A stretch of 64,000 nucleotides of DNA, taken from positions 620,001 through 684,000 of the forward strand of contig JAAVTG010000057.1 in assembly GCA_011947345.1 (NCBI GenBank), given 5' to 3'. Of this stretch, positions 34,601 to 45,113 are shown piece by piece (within the stretch, counting starts at the first letter, position 1; every line of letters begins with the position of its first letter). This stretch comes from Phytophthora quininea. Lineage: Eukaryota > Oomycota > Peronosporomycetes > Peronosporales > Peronosporaceae. The position numbers were made by a program, and so were the translations under genes. Under the pieces are notes generated by a model. The model saw nothing but the letters and a program-made list of their open reading frames with translations. It ran no database searches and was not told the origin of the DNA.

Positions 34601-36840
34601 CACGGCGGGTTCCTCCACAGTAGCCACCTCGGCATCAGCGACGGCAGGCATCTTCGACGGCGGCAACTTCCTCCACGACGGCAGGCTCCTGCGCAGGGGT
34701 GTCCTCCACGGCGGCTTCCTCAACAGCGGCAACCTCCTCAACCGCGACCGGTTCCTCGACGGTCTCGACCGCAGGCTCCACCACGGCGGGTTCCTCCACG
34801 GCGGGTTCCTCGGCAACAGTAGCCACCTCGGCATCAGCGACGGCGGCAACTTCCTCCACGACGGCAGGCTCCTGCGCAGGGGTGTCCTCCACGGCGGCTT
34901 CCTCAACAGCGGCAGCCTCCTCAACCGCGACCGGTTCCTCGACGGTCTCGACCGCAGGCTCCACCACGGCGGGTTCCTCCACGGCGGGTTCCTCGGCAAC
35001 AGTAGCCACCTCGGCATCAGCGACGGCGGCTCAGCGACGGCGGCAACTTCCTCCGCGACGGCAGGCTCCTGCGCAGGGGTGTCCTCCACGGCGGCTTCCT
35101 CAACAGCGGCAGCCTCCTCAACCGCGACCGGTTCCTCGACGGTCTCGACCGCAGGCTCCACCACGGCGGGTTCCTCCACGGCGGGTTCCTCGGCAACAGT
35201 AGCCACCTCGGCATCAGCGACGGCAGGCTCAGCGACGGCGGCAACTTCCTCCACGACGGCAGGCTCCTGCGCAGGGGTGTCCTCCACGGCGGCTTCCTCA
35301 ACAGCGGCAGCCTCCTCAACCGCGACCGGTTCCTCGACGGTCTCGACCGCAGGCTCCACCACGGCGGGTTCCTCCACGGCGGGTTCCTCGGCAACAGTAG
35401 CCACCTCGGCATCAGCGACCGCGGCTCAGCGACGGCGGCAACTTCCTCCACGGCGGCAGGCTCCTGCGCAGGGGTGTCCTCCACGGCGGCTTCCTCAACA
35501 GCGGCAGCCTCCTCAACCGCGACCGGTTCCTCGACGGTCTCGACCGCAGGCTCCACCACGGCGGGTTCCTCCACGGCGGGTTCCTCGGCAACAGTAGCCA
35601 CCGGCCTCGGCACGGCAGGCTCTTCGACGGCGGCAACTTCCTCCACGACGGCAGGCTCCTGCGCAGGGGTGTCCTCCACGGCGGCTTCCTCAACAGCGGC
35701 AGCCTCCTCAACCGCGACCGGTTCCTCGACGGTCTCGACCGCAGGCTCCACCACGGCGGGTTCCTCCACGGCGGGTTCCTCGGCAACAGTAGCCACCTCG
35801 GCATCAGCGACGGCAGGCTCTTCGACGGCGGCAACTTCCTCCACGGCGGCAGGCTCCTGCGCAGGGGTGTCCTCCACGGCGGCTTCCTCAACAGCGGCAG
35901 CCTCCTCAACCGCGACCGGTTCCTCGACGGTCTCGACCGCAGGCTCCACCACGGCGGGTTCCTCCACGGCGGGTTCCTCGGCAACAGTAGCCACCTCGGC
36001 ATCAGCGACGGCAGGCTCTTCCTCCACGGCGGCAGGCTCCTGCGCAGGGGTGTCCTCCACGGCGGCTTCCTCAACAGCGGCAGCCTCCTCAACCGCGACC
36101 GGTTCCTCGACGGTCTCGACCGCAGGCTCCACCACGGCGGGTTCCTCCACGGCGGGTTCCTCGGCAACAGTAGCCACCTCGGCATCAGCGACGGCAGGCT
36201 CTTGACGGCGGCAGGCAACTCATTTGAGGTTGCTATCTCATTTTTGTCCTGCTGCTGATGTTTCGATAATCTCTGTTACAGTGTGATGAGCTTGTGTGAT
36301 AGCAGACTGCTCAATGACGAATTCAACGGGGACGACCTCGAAGAGGCGTGTTGTCAGCGTCTACCATTGCGTCTTGTGTAGTTTCGGCTGTAGTTGCACT
36401 TGGCACCACGTGCTCCTGCTGCTTCTTTCTCTTACTGCTTCGGACACCTCCGATTCAACGGGGTCGGGGCTGACGTTGCTCCAGCTCATTAGCTCGTACA
36501 GCTCCCTTGCTACTTCCAACTCGTTCGACTTGGTCGCTGCCAAGGGCTTTGTGGATTTTGTGTGTGCTGTCTTGTCGTCGATCTTCTCTCGTGCGCTTAC
36601 GGTTTTTCGAGCTGCGCCTTCGGACGCCTTGTTGTTTGACTGGTTTTGCATGAAGGTCTCGCATCGATCCATTTCTGTGTCTGCATCGGCCTGCTCCATC
36701 TCAACTTCGTATGCTGTGTCTACTGTGGAGTTGCTTCGGCTGCTGGACTGCGATCTTGAGATTTTGTCCGCATTGTCAAAGTAGAGGGACGACGTCTCGT
36801 TGGTGAAAGTGTTGGAGATGTTCGTGTTGTTGCTGGCCAT
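28622..36840 (-). CDS. giant acidic protein with about 34 tandem 67-residue repeats, frame-broken
   Basis: The likely start is the ATG at 36840 (MASNNTNISNTFTNETSS). The N-terminal 160 residues include KSNELEVARELYELMSW, matching the KSNE..LYE.L block of the giant PX gene. Three or four one-base breaks between 36450 and 36200 link it to the repeat array; the linking pieces read KQQEHVVPSATTAETTQD and EVVPVEFVIEQSAITQA. After the array come GGWFNNLLNHSLARAVKVSS, an acidic region and a C-terminal KVDTKPISAVKKLIARFEMF followed by a Ser/Arg-rich tail, stop at 28622. There is no PX domain, but the last motif also occurs in the PX giant. The intended frame in the array is the Glu/Val/Ala/Pro one, because it joins in frame to both flanks. 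The total is about 2700 residues if repaired. Function is unknown. Confidence 0.65.
29458..36205 (-). repeat. tandem array of about 34 coding repeats, roughly 180-215 bp each
   Basis: The word CAGGGGTGTCC recurs 34 times (first near 29588, last near 36046; one copy has CAGGGTGTCC), at spacings of mostly 180-202 bases. The consensus 67-residue product contains EEPAVEEPAVVEPAVETVEE, AVEDTPAQEP and ADAEVATVA. Copies are almost identical. Length variants lack or duplicate the 15-base CTCCACGGCGGGTTC unit (EEPAV) or lack the AVEEPAV piece. Recent homogenisation by unequal crossing-over is the simplest explanation. Isolated one-base indels (for example near 29711, 31335, 33922, 35030 and 35410) shift frame inside the array. 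Confidence 0.9.
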
Positions 36841-37977
36841 CTTGGAGTGCTCTAGTTTCTCTAGTAGTAGTTGTTGTAGGTGATCTGAAGATCGGGGCTC
36901 AAATTTGATAATGAACAACTTGAACAGCTCCTCGCCTCGCATCTTCGGTCCGCATTTTCGCCCCCAAGCAGCAAGATTTTCAGCAGACATGAACAATTCG
37001 ACAGGCGCCTCCAGATGGTTCAGCCATTGGAGAAGCAGGTGGCTCTGCTCACGTGGATCACAACGCTGTGAGGCATTGAGACAATCAAATCGCGCTCAAT
37101 GTGTCAACTTGTCCACTGCACAGCTCCACCGCGGTGCCAGTAAATGTAGGCGGCGTCCAGGCCTTCAACCATGGCGATGTTCTTGAGACAGCAATGAGTG
37201 TCTCCCCGCTGAAAAATACGGAGAACTTGGTCTTGGTAGGGCCGATATAAGGCCGAGCTGGCTGGAGCTGGCTGGAGCACAGCGGCTGGCAACCCCATCT
37301 GCGGACACAGAGGCGGTAGAGTGATGTTATCGCTTAAGCAAGGCAGATTCAAACTCAACCGGCAAAGCAGCACGCCAGCTTTGTCTCCGATCGCCCATTT
37401 GCACGTGTCGTCAGCCAACTAACTGGTAGGGCTTGAACACCGCCACTGCTGATGGCGCCTCTGAGAGTCGCTAGTCTTCTTCTGCAGCAAGGACAGCACG
37501 GCCACGGACACGCTGTGCAGCTGGCCCAGCATCAGAATCAGCCGCTGGTCGTGCGGCAAAATAACATTTTTTGTTTTAGAAATATGTTTTTTCGATCGGC
37601 TGCAGCCGCTGGACCCGCGCCCTCCACTTCATCGTGGACCCGTTCCAGAAGGAGAAGAAGCCCGAGAAGGAGGCCACAGTATTTGTATAGAAAGCTCATC
37701 AAGGCGTAATACCAATGGGGTTCGGCCTCCGCAACGGACGGGATCGCTTCGATAGCTCTGCGGCAGTGGCATTACCAACAACAACAGTAAGTACTCGCGA
37801 AAACCTCATGAGACCAATGATGCAGCACCTCCTGGCTTACGGCGTGCGCTCCGCCGACTTCCAAGTCTGGCTGGACAATAATGAAGTCACGCCACTCGCA
37901 CACTCGACATCAATTCAGTGACAAAATTGCTGTTCAATTTGAACGGAGGGCAACATGTAGCAGTATGTACGCGCATT
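36841..37977. other. intergenic stretch, possible coding relics
   Basis: About 1.1 kb lies upstream of the repeat-protein gene. An in-frame upstream extension to 36996 exists but uses a non-ATG start. Short plus-strand frames at 37452-37709 and 37715-37921 look unlike known proteins. The motif LHFIVDPFQKEKKPEKEATV near 37620-37690 may be a relic of a coding exon. No confident gene. Confidence 0.4.
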
Positions 37978-38865
37978 TCACCTACGAGCTATGAGCGTGG
38001 CCATTACGGCGGTGGCGACCACCGCAGCCACTGACGAAATCGCGTAGCTGTTGCTGCGGATTTGCTCAGGGATGAACCCGAATGGAGTTGCTCTATTCTG
38101 CGGCGGGAACTTGGAAGCAGCGGCCTCGGTCAAAGCAGCGTCCTTCGCTGCTGCAGCGGCATCGATCGTCATCACCTCGCCGACCTCCGACTCGGAATCG
38201 ATGGCCTCGTTCGCAATCGATTCGCGCTCGACCGCTTCGATCACAGCCGACTCGGAAACCTCCGACTGGGTTTCGATTCGAAGTCGTCGGCCACAGGTTT
38301 CATCGCAATGAATTCGCCTTCTGGCACAGCAGTGCTCTTCGACACAGCAACAGGGTCGGTCGTCTCATCCGCGCCGACAACTGGAGAAGCACCTCCTCGA
38401 CCAATTTCTCAACCAACTCCTCTTCAATGGCATCTTCTTCCGGGATCGACGGCATCCGCTCTATGCGTTTGGCAGTCTCTCCATTATCTTCAACGGCAGC
38501 AATCTCAACCATCTCCACTTTGGAAGTGCCATCGAAAGCTGCGACCACTTCTTCGCTGACAACTTTGACGCCTTCGATGACAGCAGCACGATCGCTCTTG
38601 CTTGCTTCGGCTGCTTGTTCGCCTGTATCATCCGTGGAGTCCGAGGTCTCCGCCGTTAGCACGTACAGCGACTTGGCCACGTCTAGCTCGCCGGCACTGG
38701 CAACCCCTGAACTACTTGATCCAAGGACCCCGAGTGTTTGATTCCCGGAGCTTGCGGCTGGTCGTGATTGCTTGCGTTTTGAAAGGGCTGGACGCCGATA
38801 TCGACCGGGTCTTCCCACGGCGCGTCGTCGATCAAGTTGCAGTAGTACCAGGAAACCACCGACAT
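37978..38865 (-). CDS. tail-anchored acidic protein sharing the LY motif of the cluster, frame-broken
   Basis: The ATG at 38865 starts MSVVSWYYCNLIDDAPWEDP. After a break near 38710 the frame reads GELDVAKSLYVLTAETSDS, matching the NELEVARELYELMSW block of the repeat gene. An acidic middle follows, with MPSIPEEDAIEEELVEKLVE. Two more breaks (near 38380 and 38285) lead to a final frame ending ISSVAAVVATAVMATLIARR, a hydrophobic segment closed by two Arg: a typical tail anchor. The joined protein is about 296 residues. Where relatives use N-acylation or a PX domain, this one would reach membranes by its C-terminus. The LY motif relation is seen directly; the localisation is inferred. Confidence 0.6.
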
Positions 38866-39191
38866 TGTGTCTGCAGAGGCAGGTTAGAAAATGCCTCGGT
38901 TTTCGTCTCTCGATCGTGGGGGCGGTAGAGTTCGTTGTCCGAGGCCAGATGAACAAGTTCACCTGTGGCAGATAGACATTTGGCTGGCGATCAGGAATTT
39001 TGTGACAAAAAATTCAAGCGATTAGAGCACAGCTGAGCACGGCGCCAGCCCAGGTTTTGCCGACCAATTTTGCAGACTCGAGAAGGAATCCAATCTGTCG
39101 CAGTACCTGTAGTTCTGGTTGAAGCGGTTCCAGCACAATATATTACAAACCCTCTGCTTCGCAGCGTTAGGCATCTCTTCAATTGTACATG
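38866..39191. other. intergenic stretch
   Basis: About 325 bases between two same-strand genes. I see no supported feature. Confidence 0.5.
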
Positions 39192-41582
39192 TTACATCCA
39201 TCCCGTGTGCGTGTCTCGGTTCTTCTCGAGGAACCGCTCGAAAATGGCGCTGCCGTGCAGCTCCGGGTACATGGCAATGTACAGCAACATGGATCGGAAC
39301 GCCTTCTCTCGCACCTCGATAGTCTTCTTGCTCCTGCGGCCGCGAATGAAAGTGCCGACGTTGGGTCTCGGTAGTCGCGGCATTTTCACCACGAGGGGTG
39401 ATGACCTAAGTAGCTGGAGCTCCAGCTCGCGAAAGTCATTGTAGCGCTTGAGAATTGGTCTCTCTCGGATTCCGGTGCGGCGGTCGGTCTTGTGGATGTG
39501 GTAGAGGACCACACGGTTCTCGATAGTGAAGCCGAAAATCTGGTACGTCCATCGCTGCACCGGTGTGGCCGACTCTGGGGTCGGATCGCTGTTGTCAGCG
39601 CTATGTGTGCTTGGCGGCGATGGCGATGCTACAGAAGCAGTAGATGCCGTTGCCGCCACTCGCACCGAGTCAGAAGCGGTTATGTCGACCATGACATCGT
39701 CACTAGGCTTCACACTGCGGACAACAGCCTCTTTAGCTGCAGAACCAGGCATAGCAGTAGCAAGAGGAGCTGCAGAATTGTCAGACGCTTCTTCAACACT
39801 CGAGATGGCGTCTAGTTGCGCTGCAGCAGTGCGAGCGGCGACTTCAGTATCTGTTGGTGGTTCTTGCTCCGGCTCAAGCACACTCTCTTGCTCGTCAACG
39901 GGGTCTTCTCTTCGACAGACTCCAACGCACCCGATACGATAGCAGCATTGTCGGGCGCCGCTTCAACATCTTGCACAGCACTAGTTGCTGCCTCAGAGTT
40001 GGATGCGTCTTGTTCGATATCACTGTGCTCTGCGTCTTCATCCGTTGCACCCGCAATCTCAGTGACGCATTCCTCCACCACTTCTTGGACAACCACTTCG
40101 ACGTCATCAACTAGCCCGAGATTTTCTAACTCAGTAGCCGTAGCACTTGACATCGACTTCTTGCCACCACTGTGCTCCACACCAATTCCAATCGCATTCG
40201 TTGCAGCAACTTCGCATTCTGGGGCGGCTTGCTCCTCGACAATCAGGTTGCACTTGTCTGTACCAGCTTCCTCCGCAGTACCTTGATCACGAGTACTTTG
40301 ATCTTGTTCGTCGTCCTCCGCTGTATTCGCAACCTCGCACGCTTCCTTCCCTTGCTCAAGTGTAGTATCGTCTGACTCGACGACATCCTGCTCTTCATCA
40401 GCAGCATCGTCTACTTCTGCCAAAGCTGCAGCATCTGTGTCTTCAATTACGACGATTTCATCGGCCTTTTCATCGTCAACGCTCCGTTCCGTAGTATCAG
40501 CGTCTGCCGAGACTGCACAAGAGTCGTCGGGGACTGTGCTTTCGTCTTCTGGGTCTGCATCTTCCGAGGTGGGGATTTCTGTAGCAGCCGCTGCAGTGAT
40601 TTCCTCCACAAGATCGGCTACAACTTCACAAACTGCGGCATCGGGTTGAGTAGATTCTTGAATTTGCTCCGGTATTGCAACCGCAGTATCGTCGTCTTCG
40701 ACATCACTCTCTGGCAACTCCAGGTCTCTTTCGGTCTCTTCGATTGCGTCCTCAGATCCGATTGTGTCGCTGTATTCTTCCTTAAGGGCCTCCACATCTT
40801 CGATACCATTCACAGCGCTTTCGTCGATATCCTGACCAGCGACGGCGCATCTCTCACTGATAAGAAGTTCCTCCACCACACTTTCTTTAGCATCAACACA
40901 CCACTCTATGATTGTCTCCACGATACCCCGGATGTTGTCTTCAAGCAATACCCGAGTCTCTCGATTTTCCGCTTCAACGACTTTATCAATCACGTCCGAG
41001 ATGGCATCTGCAACGTGGTTAGTGCCGACTTCAGCCTCGTCCGGAATCAATGTTTCTGCCTCGCTCTCCTCTGTTGCCACCTCTTTGGATCCCCACATCA
41101 AGAGGCATTTCTGCTTCTGGATCAAGAGGCATGTCTGCTGTGGTCGTCACGGCTTCGTTCTCAACCTCATTCACGTCTCCATTAACAACCTCTACGGCCT
41201 TATCATCGTCCTGCTCAACGTCGCTCGTTTGATTGTCAGCATCGACCGCCGCCACTTCATCCATATCTTGCTCCAAGTCGTCTCCCATTTCTTCCTGAAT
41301 CACAGACTGCCTTCCTCCATCACTTAACGTCGTCTCCACGGCCTCCATCACCTGCTCCATCGTGGCCTCCACCGCGTCGACGTACACGCCCGAAAGCGGC
41401 GGTCCGCTAGACGATGGCGGCTCCACTGCATCGACGAATTCGTCCTCCGAGTCGGTCGCATCCGTCGCGTTCCACTGCTGGGCGGCACTGCCTTCGGACG
41501 ATTCGGTCCGCGCGTCCTCGTCCAGCTCGGGGCCGACCTGCTTATCAGACGCCTCGGTGGCGTGCAGTTCCACGTCGCTCAT
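39192..41582 (-). CDS. acidic protein with C-terminal PX domain, frame-broken
   Basis: The ATG at 41582 opens MSDVELHATEASDKQVG. About 600 acidic Glu/Asp/Val residues follow, less repetitive than in the neighbours and without an MGC start. The C-terminal 130 residues are PX: WTYQIFGFTIENRVVLYHIH, ILKRYNDFRELELQLL, MPRLPRPNVGTF, RSKKTIEVREKAFRSMLLYI and HGSAIFERFLEKN. The basic RRSKK insertion after the Pro loop is shared with the giant PX protein. Breaks are near 41100 (one base too many in GGGG) and at 39900-39903 (four G; a fifth joins EEKTP to VDEQESVLEPEQ). The total is about 797 residues. PX domains bind phosphoinositides, most often PI3P. Confidence 0.8.
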
Positions 41583-41587
41583 TGAGA

Positions 41588-41599
41588 AGACTGCGAATG
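41588..41599 (-). promoter_or_regulatory. initiator-like element
   Basis: On the minus strand this reads CCATTCGCAGTC, an oomycete-initiator-like word, only 6-17 bases before the ATG at 41582. Such a short leader makes this one tentative. Confidence 0.3.
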
Positions 41600-42078
41600 G
41601 GCGAAAGAGGCGGCGGGATATTCGCCTGGATGTGCAGGTGTGCAGGTGTGCAATCGGCTCGGAGCGCCTTCCACTACGCGCTCGACGCCGCCGCTTTCAA
41701 ATTGAGCCGTTCGCGGTCTCGCCATAGTGTGGGGTAGATCTCTACCGCTTCGGAACAGGGACACGGCCAGCTGTGGGCATTCGCCACTCGTAGGGCTTCC
41801 TGGCCATGCCACACCTGCTGCAGAAATCGGACCCGCTCGAGCATCAGCCACCGGGCCGCTTCAAGTGCATAAGTTCTCTCGATGGCGACGGCGCAGTCCA
41901 GTAGGCGCTGGGAACTCGCCACACTCGAAGCCACCAACGAGATCGACAGCTTGGAGGGATAACGGTTCGACACGGTTTTCTTGTCTTACAATGCACTACT
42001 GTACAGCAATCGCGCTGTGCTAGCTCGTCTAAGGACGGTCGGCTGTCCGACGTCGTCCGGGGTGCAGTCGCTGGTCGA
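41600..42078. other. intergenic stretch
   Basis: About 480 bases. Only short unconvincing frames occur on both strands. Confidence 0.5.
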
Positions 42079-43419
42079 CTATTGACTCAGGAAGCGCTGG
42101 AATGCGGCGCTCGTGTGCAGCTCTCGGTGCTGCGCAATGTAGCGCAGCACGTCCGAGAGTTTCTGCTCGCGATCGGCGATCGTCGTTTTGCTCTGCCGGC
42201 CGCGCACAACTTGCAGCATGCCCGCGCGAGGCAACTTGGGTAGCTTGGCCGCCGCCGGTAGCTTGCTCTCCTTGAGCTTCACGTGAATTTCGCTGAATCG
42301 AGTGTAGCGTCGGAGCAGCGGCACCGACCACTTGGCATTGTCGCCGACCTCGTCCGTGAGCTGTATGTGGTAGAAGACCACGCCGTTTTCGATGGAGGTG
42401 CCCACAATGGCGTAGGTCCAACCGGCGGGGATGGCAGACTCGGACCCGGGCACGGTCTCTGACGGCTGCGTCTTCACGCTCAAATTGAAGATGCCTGTGC
42501 TTGACGGCTCGACCTCCAGACTTGTCGACGCGACGGGCGCCGCACGGTGTCGTAGTTGCTGTCCTGGTGTCGAGGTCGCACCACAGACGGCTGCTTTTAT
42601 CACTTCCTGGACGACTTCCGCCGCAATCGCTTCAACTGATACTCGCTCAATGTCTTCAAGGGCGACAATACTGGAAGACTCGTGCCGGACGATGGATCCT
42701 GTTGCTGTGACCATGTACTCTCCTCCTTCGCTCAGCTCGGACGTCGTCGCGGACGGCCCCGTATCCGCCGTGGCGTTGCTGCTGTCTCCGCTGCGTCTGC
42801 TAATCCCAGACGCCTCCGACTCGGCGATAAGAAACTCGTTCGCGTCACTCACGGTCGATGCAGTCACCGCTCCAACGGAGCTGACATCGAGATCCACTCC
42901 ATCATCCGGCGATGTCTCTGCATCTGGCTCCGTTGTAGCACTGCGACTTGTTGTTGTGGCTGCGACGTCGACGCTTTCTCTTGGTCCGGAGTGTGCTGCT
43001 TCTTCTGGGATGGACATCAATTCGATCGGCTCGCCGGTCATCGCGAACGTCAGCGACTCGGGCGGTGTCGGCGGTGCCGTAAGCGCGACGTCGTCCGAGG
43101 CGATCGACTCCACCCGCGAGTCTTCGAGACTGAGGCTGGAGGCGTTGCTACTCGTGTCGGACAACTGGATGAACGAGAAGGTGAAGGCGCTGACCAAGCC
43201 GTGCACAGCTTCTCCATCGGAGCTGCAGACCAAATCGGCGCTGTCCGAGACGACGAAAGACGGAAGCTCCTCTCGGAACTCGTTGGCTTGCGAGCTGCTG
43301 GCAGACGCCAACAACTTGGAGTCCTGCGCATGAAACGACGGCGTGGTGGGTCGCAACGGCACCGCGACGCTAGAGGCCCGCCGGTCGAGCGGAGCGTCCT
43401 TGGAGTGGCGGCACCCCAT
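42079..43419 (-). CDS. N-acylated PX-domain protein (MGCRHSK)
   Basis: One of the few intact members: 446 residues from the ATG at 43419. MGCRHSKDAPLD fits myristoyl/palmitoyl anchoring. An in-frame non-canonical start nine codons upstream is rejected because it would bury the MGC motif. Residues 15-310 are Ser/Thr/Glu-rich and probably disordered. The PX domain (about 320-446) shows WTYAIVGTSIENGVVFYHIQ, PLLRRYTRFSEIHVKLK, KLPKLPRAGMLQVVRGRQ, KTTIADREQKLSDVLRYIAQ and a closing HTSAAFQRFLSQ. It has the same basic RGRQSK insertion and C-terminal FQRFL as the large PX members, tying the small and giant proteins together. Confidence 0.85.
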   Translation of the reverse strand: MGCRHSKDAPLDRRASSVAVPLRPTTPSFHAQDSKLLASASSSQANEFREELPSFVVSDSADLVCSSDGEAVHGLVSAFTFSFIQLSDTSSNASSLSLEDSRVESIASDDVALTAPPTPPESLTFAMTGEPIELMSIPEEAAHSGPRESVDVAATTTSRSATTEPDAETSPDDGVDLDVSSVGAVTASTVSDANEFLIAESEASGISRRSGDSSNATADTGPSATTSELSEGGEYMVTATGSIVRHESSSIVALEDIERVSVEAIAAEVVQEVIKAAVCGATSTPGQQLRHRAAPVASTSLEVEPSSTGIFNLSVKTQPSETVPGSESAIPAGWTYAIVGTSIENGVVFYHIQLTDEVGDNAKWSVPLLRRYTRFSEIHVKLKESKLPAAAKLPKLPRAGMLQVVRGRQSKTTIADREQKLSDVLRYIAQHRELHTSAAFQRFLSQ

Positions 43420-44125
43420 GACGGAGACGCAGTGGCGAGGCACAAGGTAGCAGCTAGCTGCTAGGTAGACGCGGCGGGGGCTTCACGTCCGAAATGGACA
43501 GGCGGCGGGGCGGAGCCAACCTCGGACAGGCGGTGGAGAACAGATTGAAGTGCTTGAGACACAGGAGAGAAGCTGTTTTCCACTTGGCCAGCAGGCAGCA
43601 GCTTGGCAGGTTGAAAAATGCGCGTCCATGCAAGCGCCGCTGAACTGGAGCAACACACGGCGGCTGTAGCATCAAAAACTCTCTGCCCCCACCGCGTCAA
43701 CGCCGGCGAGTTGGCAAGGTGGTCGAGCAACCTTTGAAGAGGGCGCTTCGGTGAGATGATACCTTGCCCATGTCCAGCTTCAAGAATCGGATTGAAGCGC
43801 GGTTCATGTTTGCTCCACTGGCGCTGGCGATGTCAAGCATTGCTGTGGCTTCTGACCAAAAAGCGACTCGGATATGTCGAGCTCCGGTAAATAGTTGTCC
43901 CACGTGACGAGCATTAGCACATGTCCTCGCTCCGGAACCCAAGCAAAGCCTCGCTAAGTTATTCGCGTTGATGGAGAAGGGGCCATGAATGCCTGGAGAT
44001 TGATCCCACCGAGGGATGGTTTTCTGCCGCGACCTACGGACCCCGGAAGCGCCGATGAGGAATAAAGTACACGATATATTGTTTTCAGAGCATCGGTGCC
44101 GCTGCCGACTACTATAGAGACTTGT
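43420..44125. other. intergenic stretch
   Basis: About 700 bases. No supported gene; short frames on the minus strand at 43454-43942 look unlike any family I know. Confidence 0.45.
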
Positions 44126-44686
44126 TCACGCCAAGAACTCGTGGAAGATCTTGCTCTGGAACGCCACCGGATGCCTCGAGATGGCGTTCAGTATCTTTAC
44201 GAACTGCGTCTCGCGCTCCTCGATGACCTTTTCCTGACTGCGTAGACAGGTCCACACGTTGGCCTTGGGCATCTCCGGCAGCGCCGGGTGCGTCTGGAAC
44301 AAGTGCTGCTGCGTGACTGGGATGTTCCTCTCGCTCGCCATGATCTCCGAGATGACCGCGTGCAGCGTCTTGAAGTCCGAGTAGCGCTTGGCAATGGTCA
44401 CGTGGCACGTGGGGTCCTCCCAACTCGAGCCGGCGAAATAGTAGAACATCGCCCCGTCTTCATCGGCGACGACCTTGCTGATCGAGAAGTCGAGCGTGCC
44501 GTACGGGATCTTCTTGGGCTTCTTGTCTTGGGCGGCCGGTTCTGCTTCGATCTCGGTGCTATCTCTGGTGTTCGCAGGACCGACGTCGGCGCCACCAGGC
44601 CGCTTGGCGATCGACAGCTCGGTGATGGAGAACTCGAGGCCGCCATACATGAGCGGGTCGTTCATGCTGGATGGAGAGCAGCCCAT
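44126..44686 (-). CDS. small N-acylated PX-domain protein (MGCSPSS)
   Basis: An intact frame of 186 residues from the ATG at 44686. MGCSPSSMND supplies the acylation signal. A short linker repeats a LEFSITELS / LDFSISKVV pair, suggesting an internal duplication of the first PX strand. The PX core follows: GAMFYYFAG, VTIAKRYSDFKTLHAVISEI, HPALPEMPKANV, KVIEERETQFVKILNAISRH and FHEFLA at the end. Almost the entire protein is membrane signal plus PX, making it the minimal form of the family. The next gene downstream in the array (45114-45713) shares the NAISRHP ending nearly verbatim, so the pair is a recent tandem duplication. Confidence 0.85.
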   Translation of the reverse strand: MGCSPSSMNDPLMYGGLEFSITELSIAKRPGGADVGPANTRDSTEIEAEPAAQDKKPKKIPYGTLDFSISKVVADEDGAMFYYFAGSSWEDPTCHVTIAKRYSDFKTLHAVISEIMASERNIPVTQQHLFQTHPALPEMPKANVWTCLRSQEKVIEERETQFVKILNAISRHPVAFQSKIFHEFLA

Positions 44687-45113
44687 GTTGGCGGTTGGTG
44701 GCGGTTTTTAAACTAAACGCAACGTCGCCTTGGCCGGAAAGGCAAGAAACTCTGGGAAAACTGCGACTATCGAGCACAGCAGTGCAGTACTAGATAACCT
44801 CCTTCCCATCAAAGCAAGCTTCTCATGGCAGAGTGCCGTGCTCGCAGCAACTGGAACTCTCTCCCTCAACATTGCTATACCTGCGGCCGAGGCGGGTCAA
44901 TCCACAAAGGCACCAGACCATGCAGAAGTTGGCCACGTGCTGTCGAAGTCGATGCTCAGCTGTTCAAAGTCGCCATCAAGCTCATGCTTGGAAGTTCGTG
45001 GCATGAATTGAATGAGAAGCAGTAGACAGCAACAAGATCGTGCAGGCCAAATGAGTTTATTATCGATAGAGCTGAAGCCTTCAATAGGCTTCTACGATGA
45101 ATAAAGTCACGGT
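44687..45113. other. intergenic stretch
   Basis: About 430 bases. No gene seen; it contains the promoter of the 44126-44686 gene and the 3' end of the next. Confidence 0.5.

Noticed and set aside
28622..36840. Interpreting the repeat array as CRISPR or satellite DNA
   Set aside because: The units are coding, in frame, without unique spacers, and lie inside a gene with matched ends.
37452..37921. Two short plus-strand frames
   Set aside because: No recognisable domain, biased composition, and no promoter-like element upstream.
43420..43443. Upstream extension of the MGCRHSK protein by eight codons
   Set aside because: It would hide the Gly2/Cys3 acylation signal shared with five neighbours.
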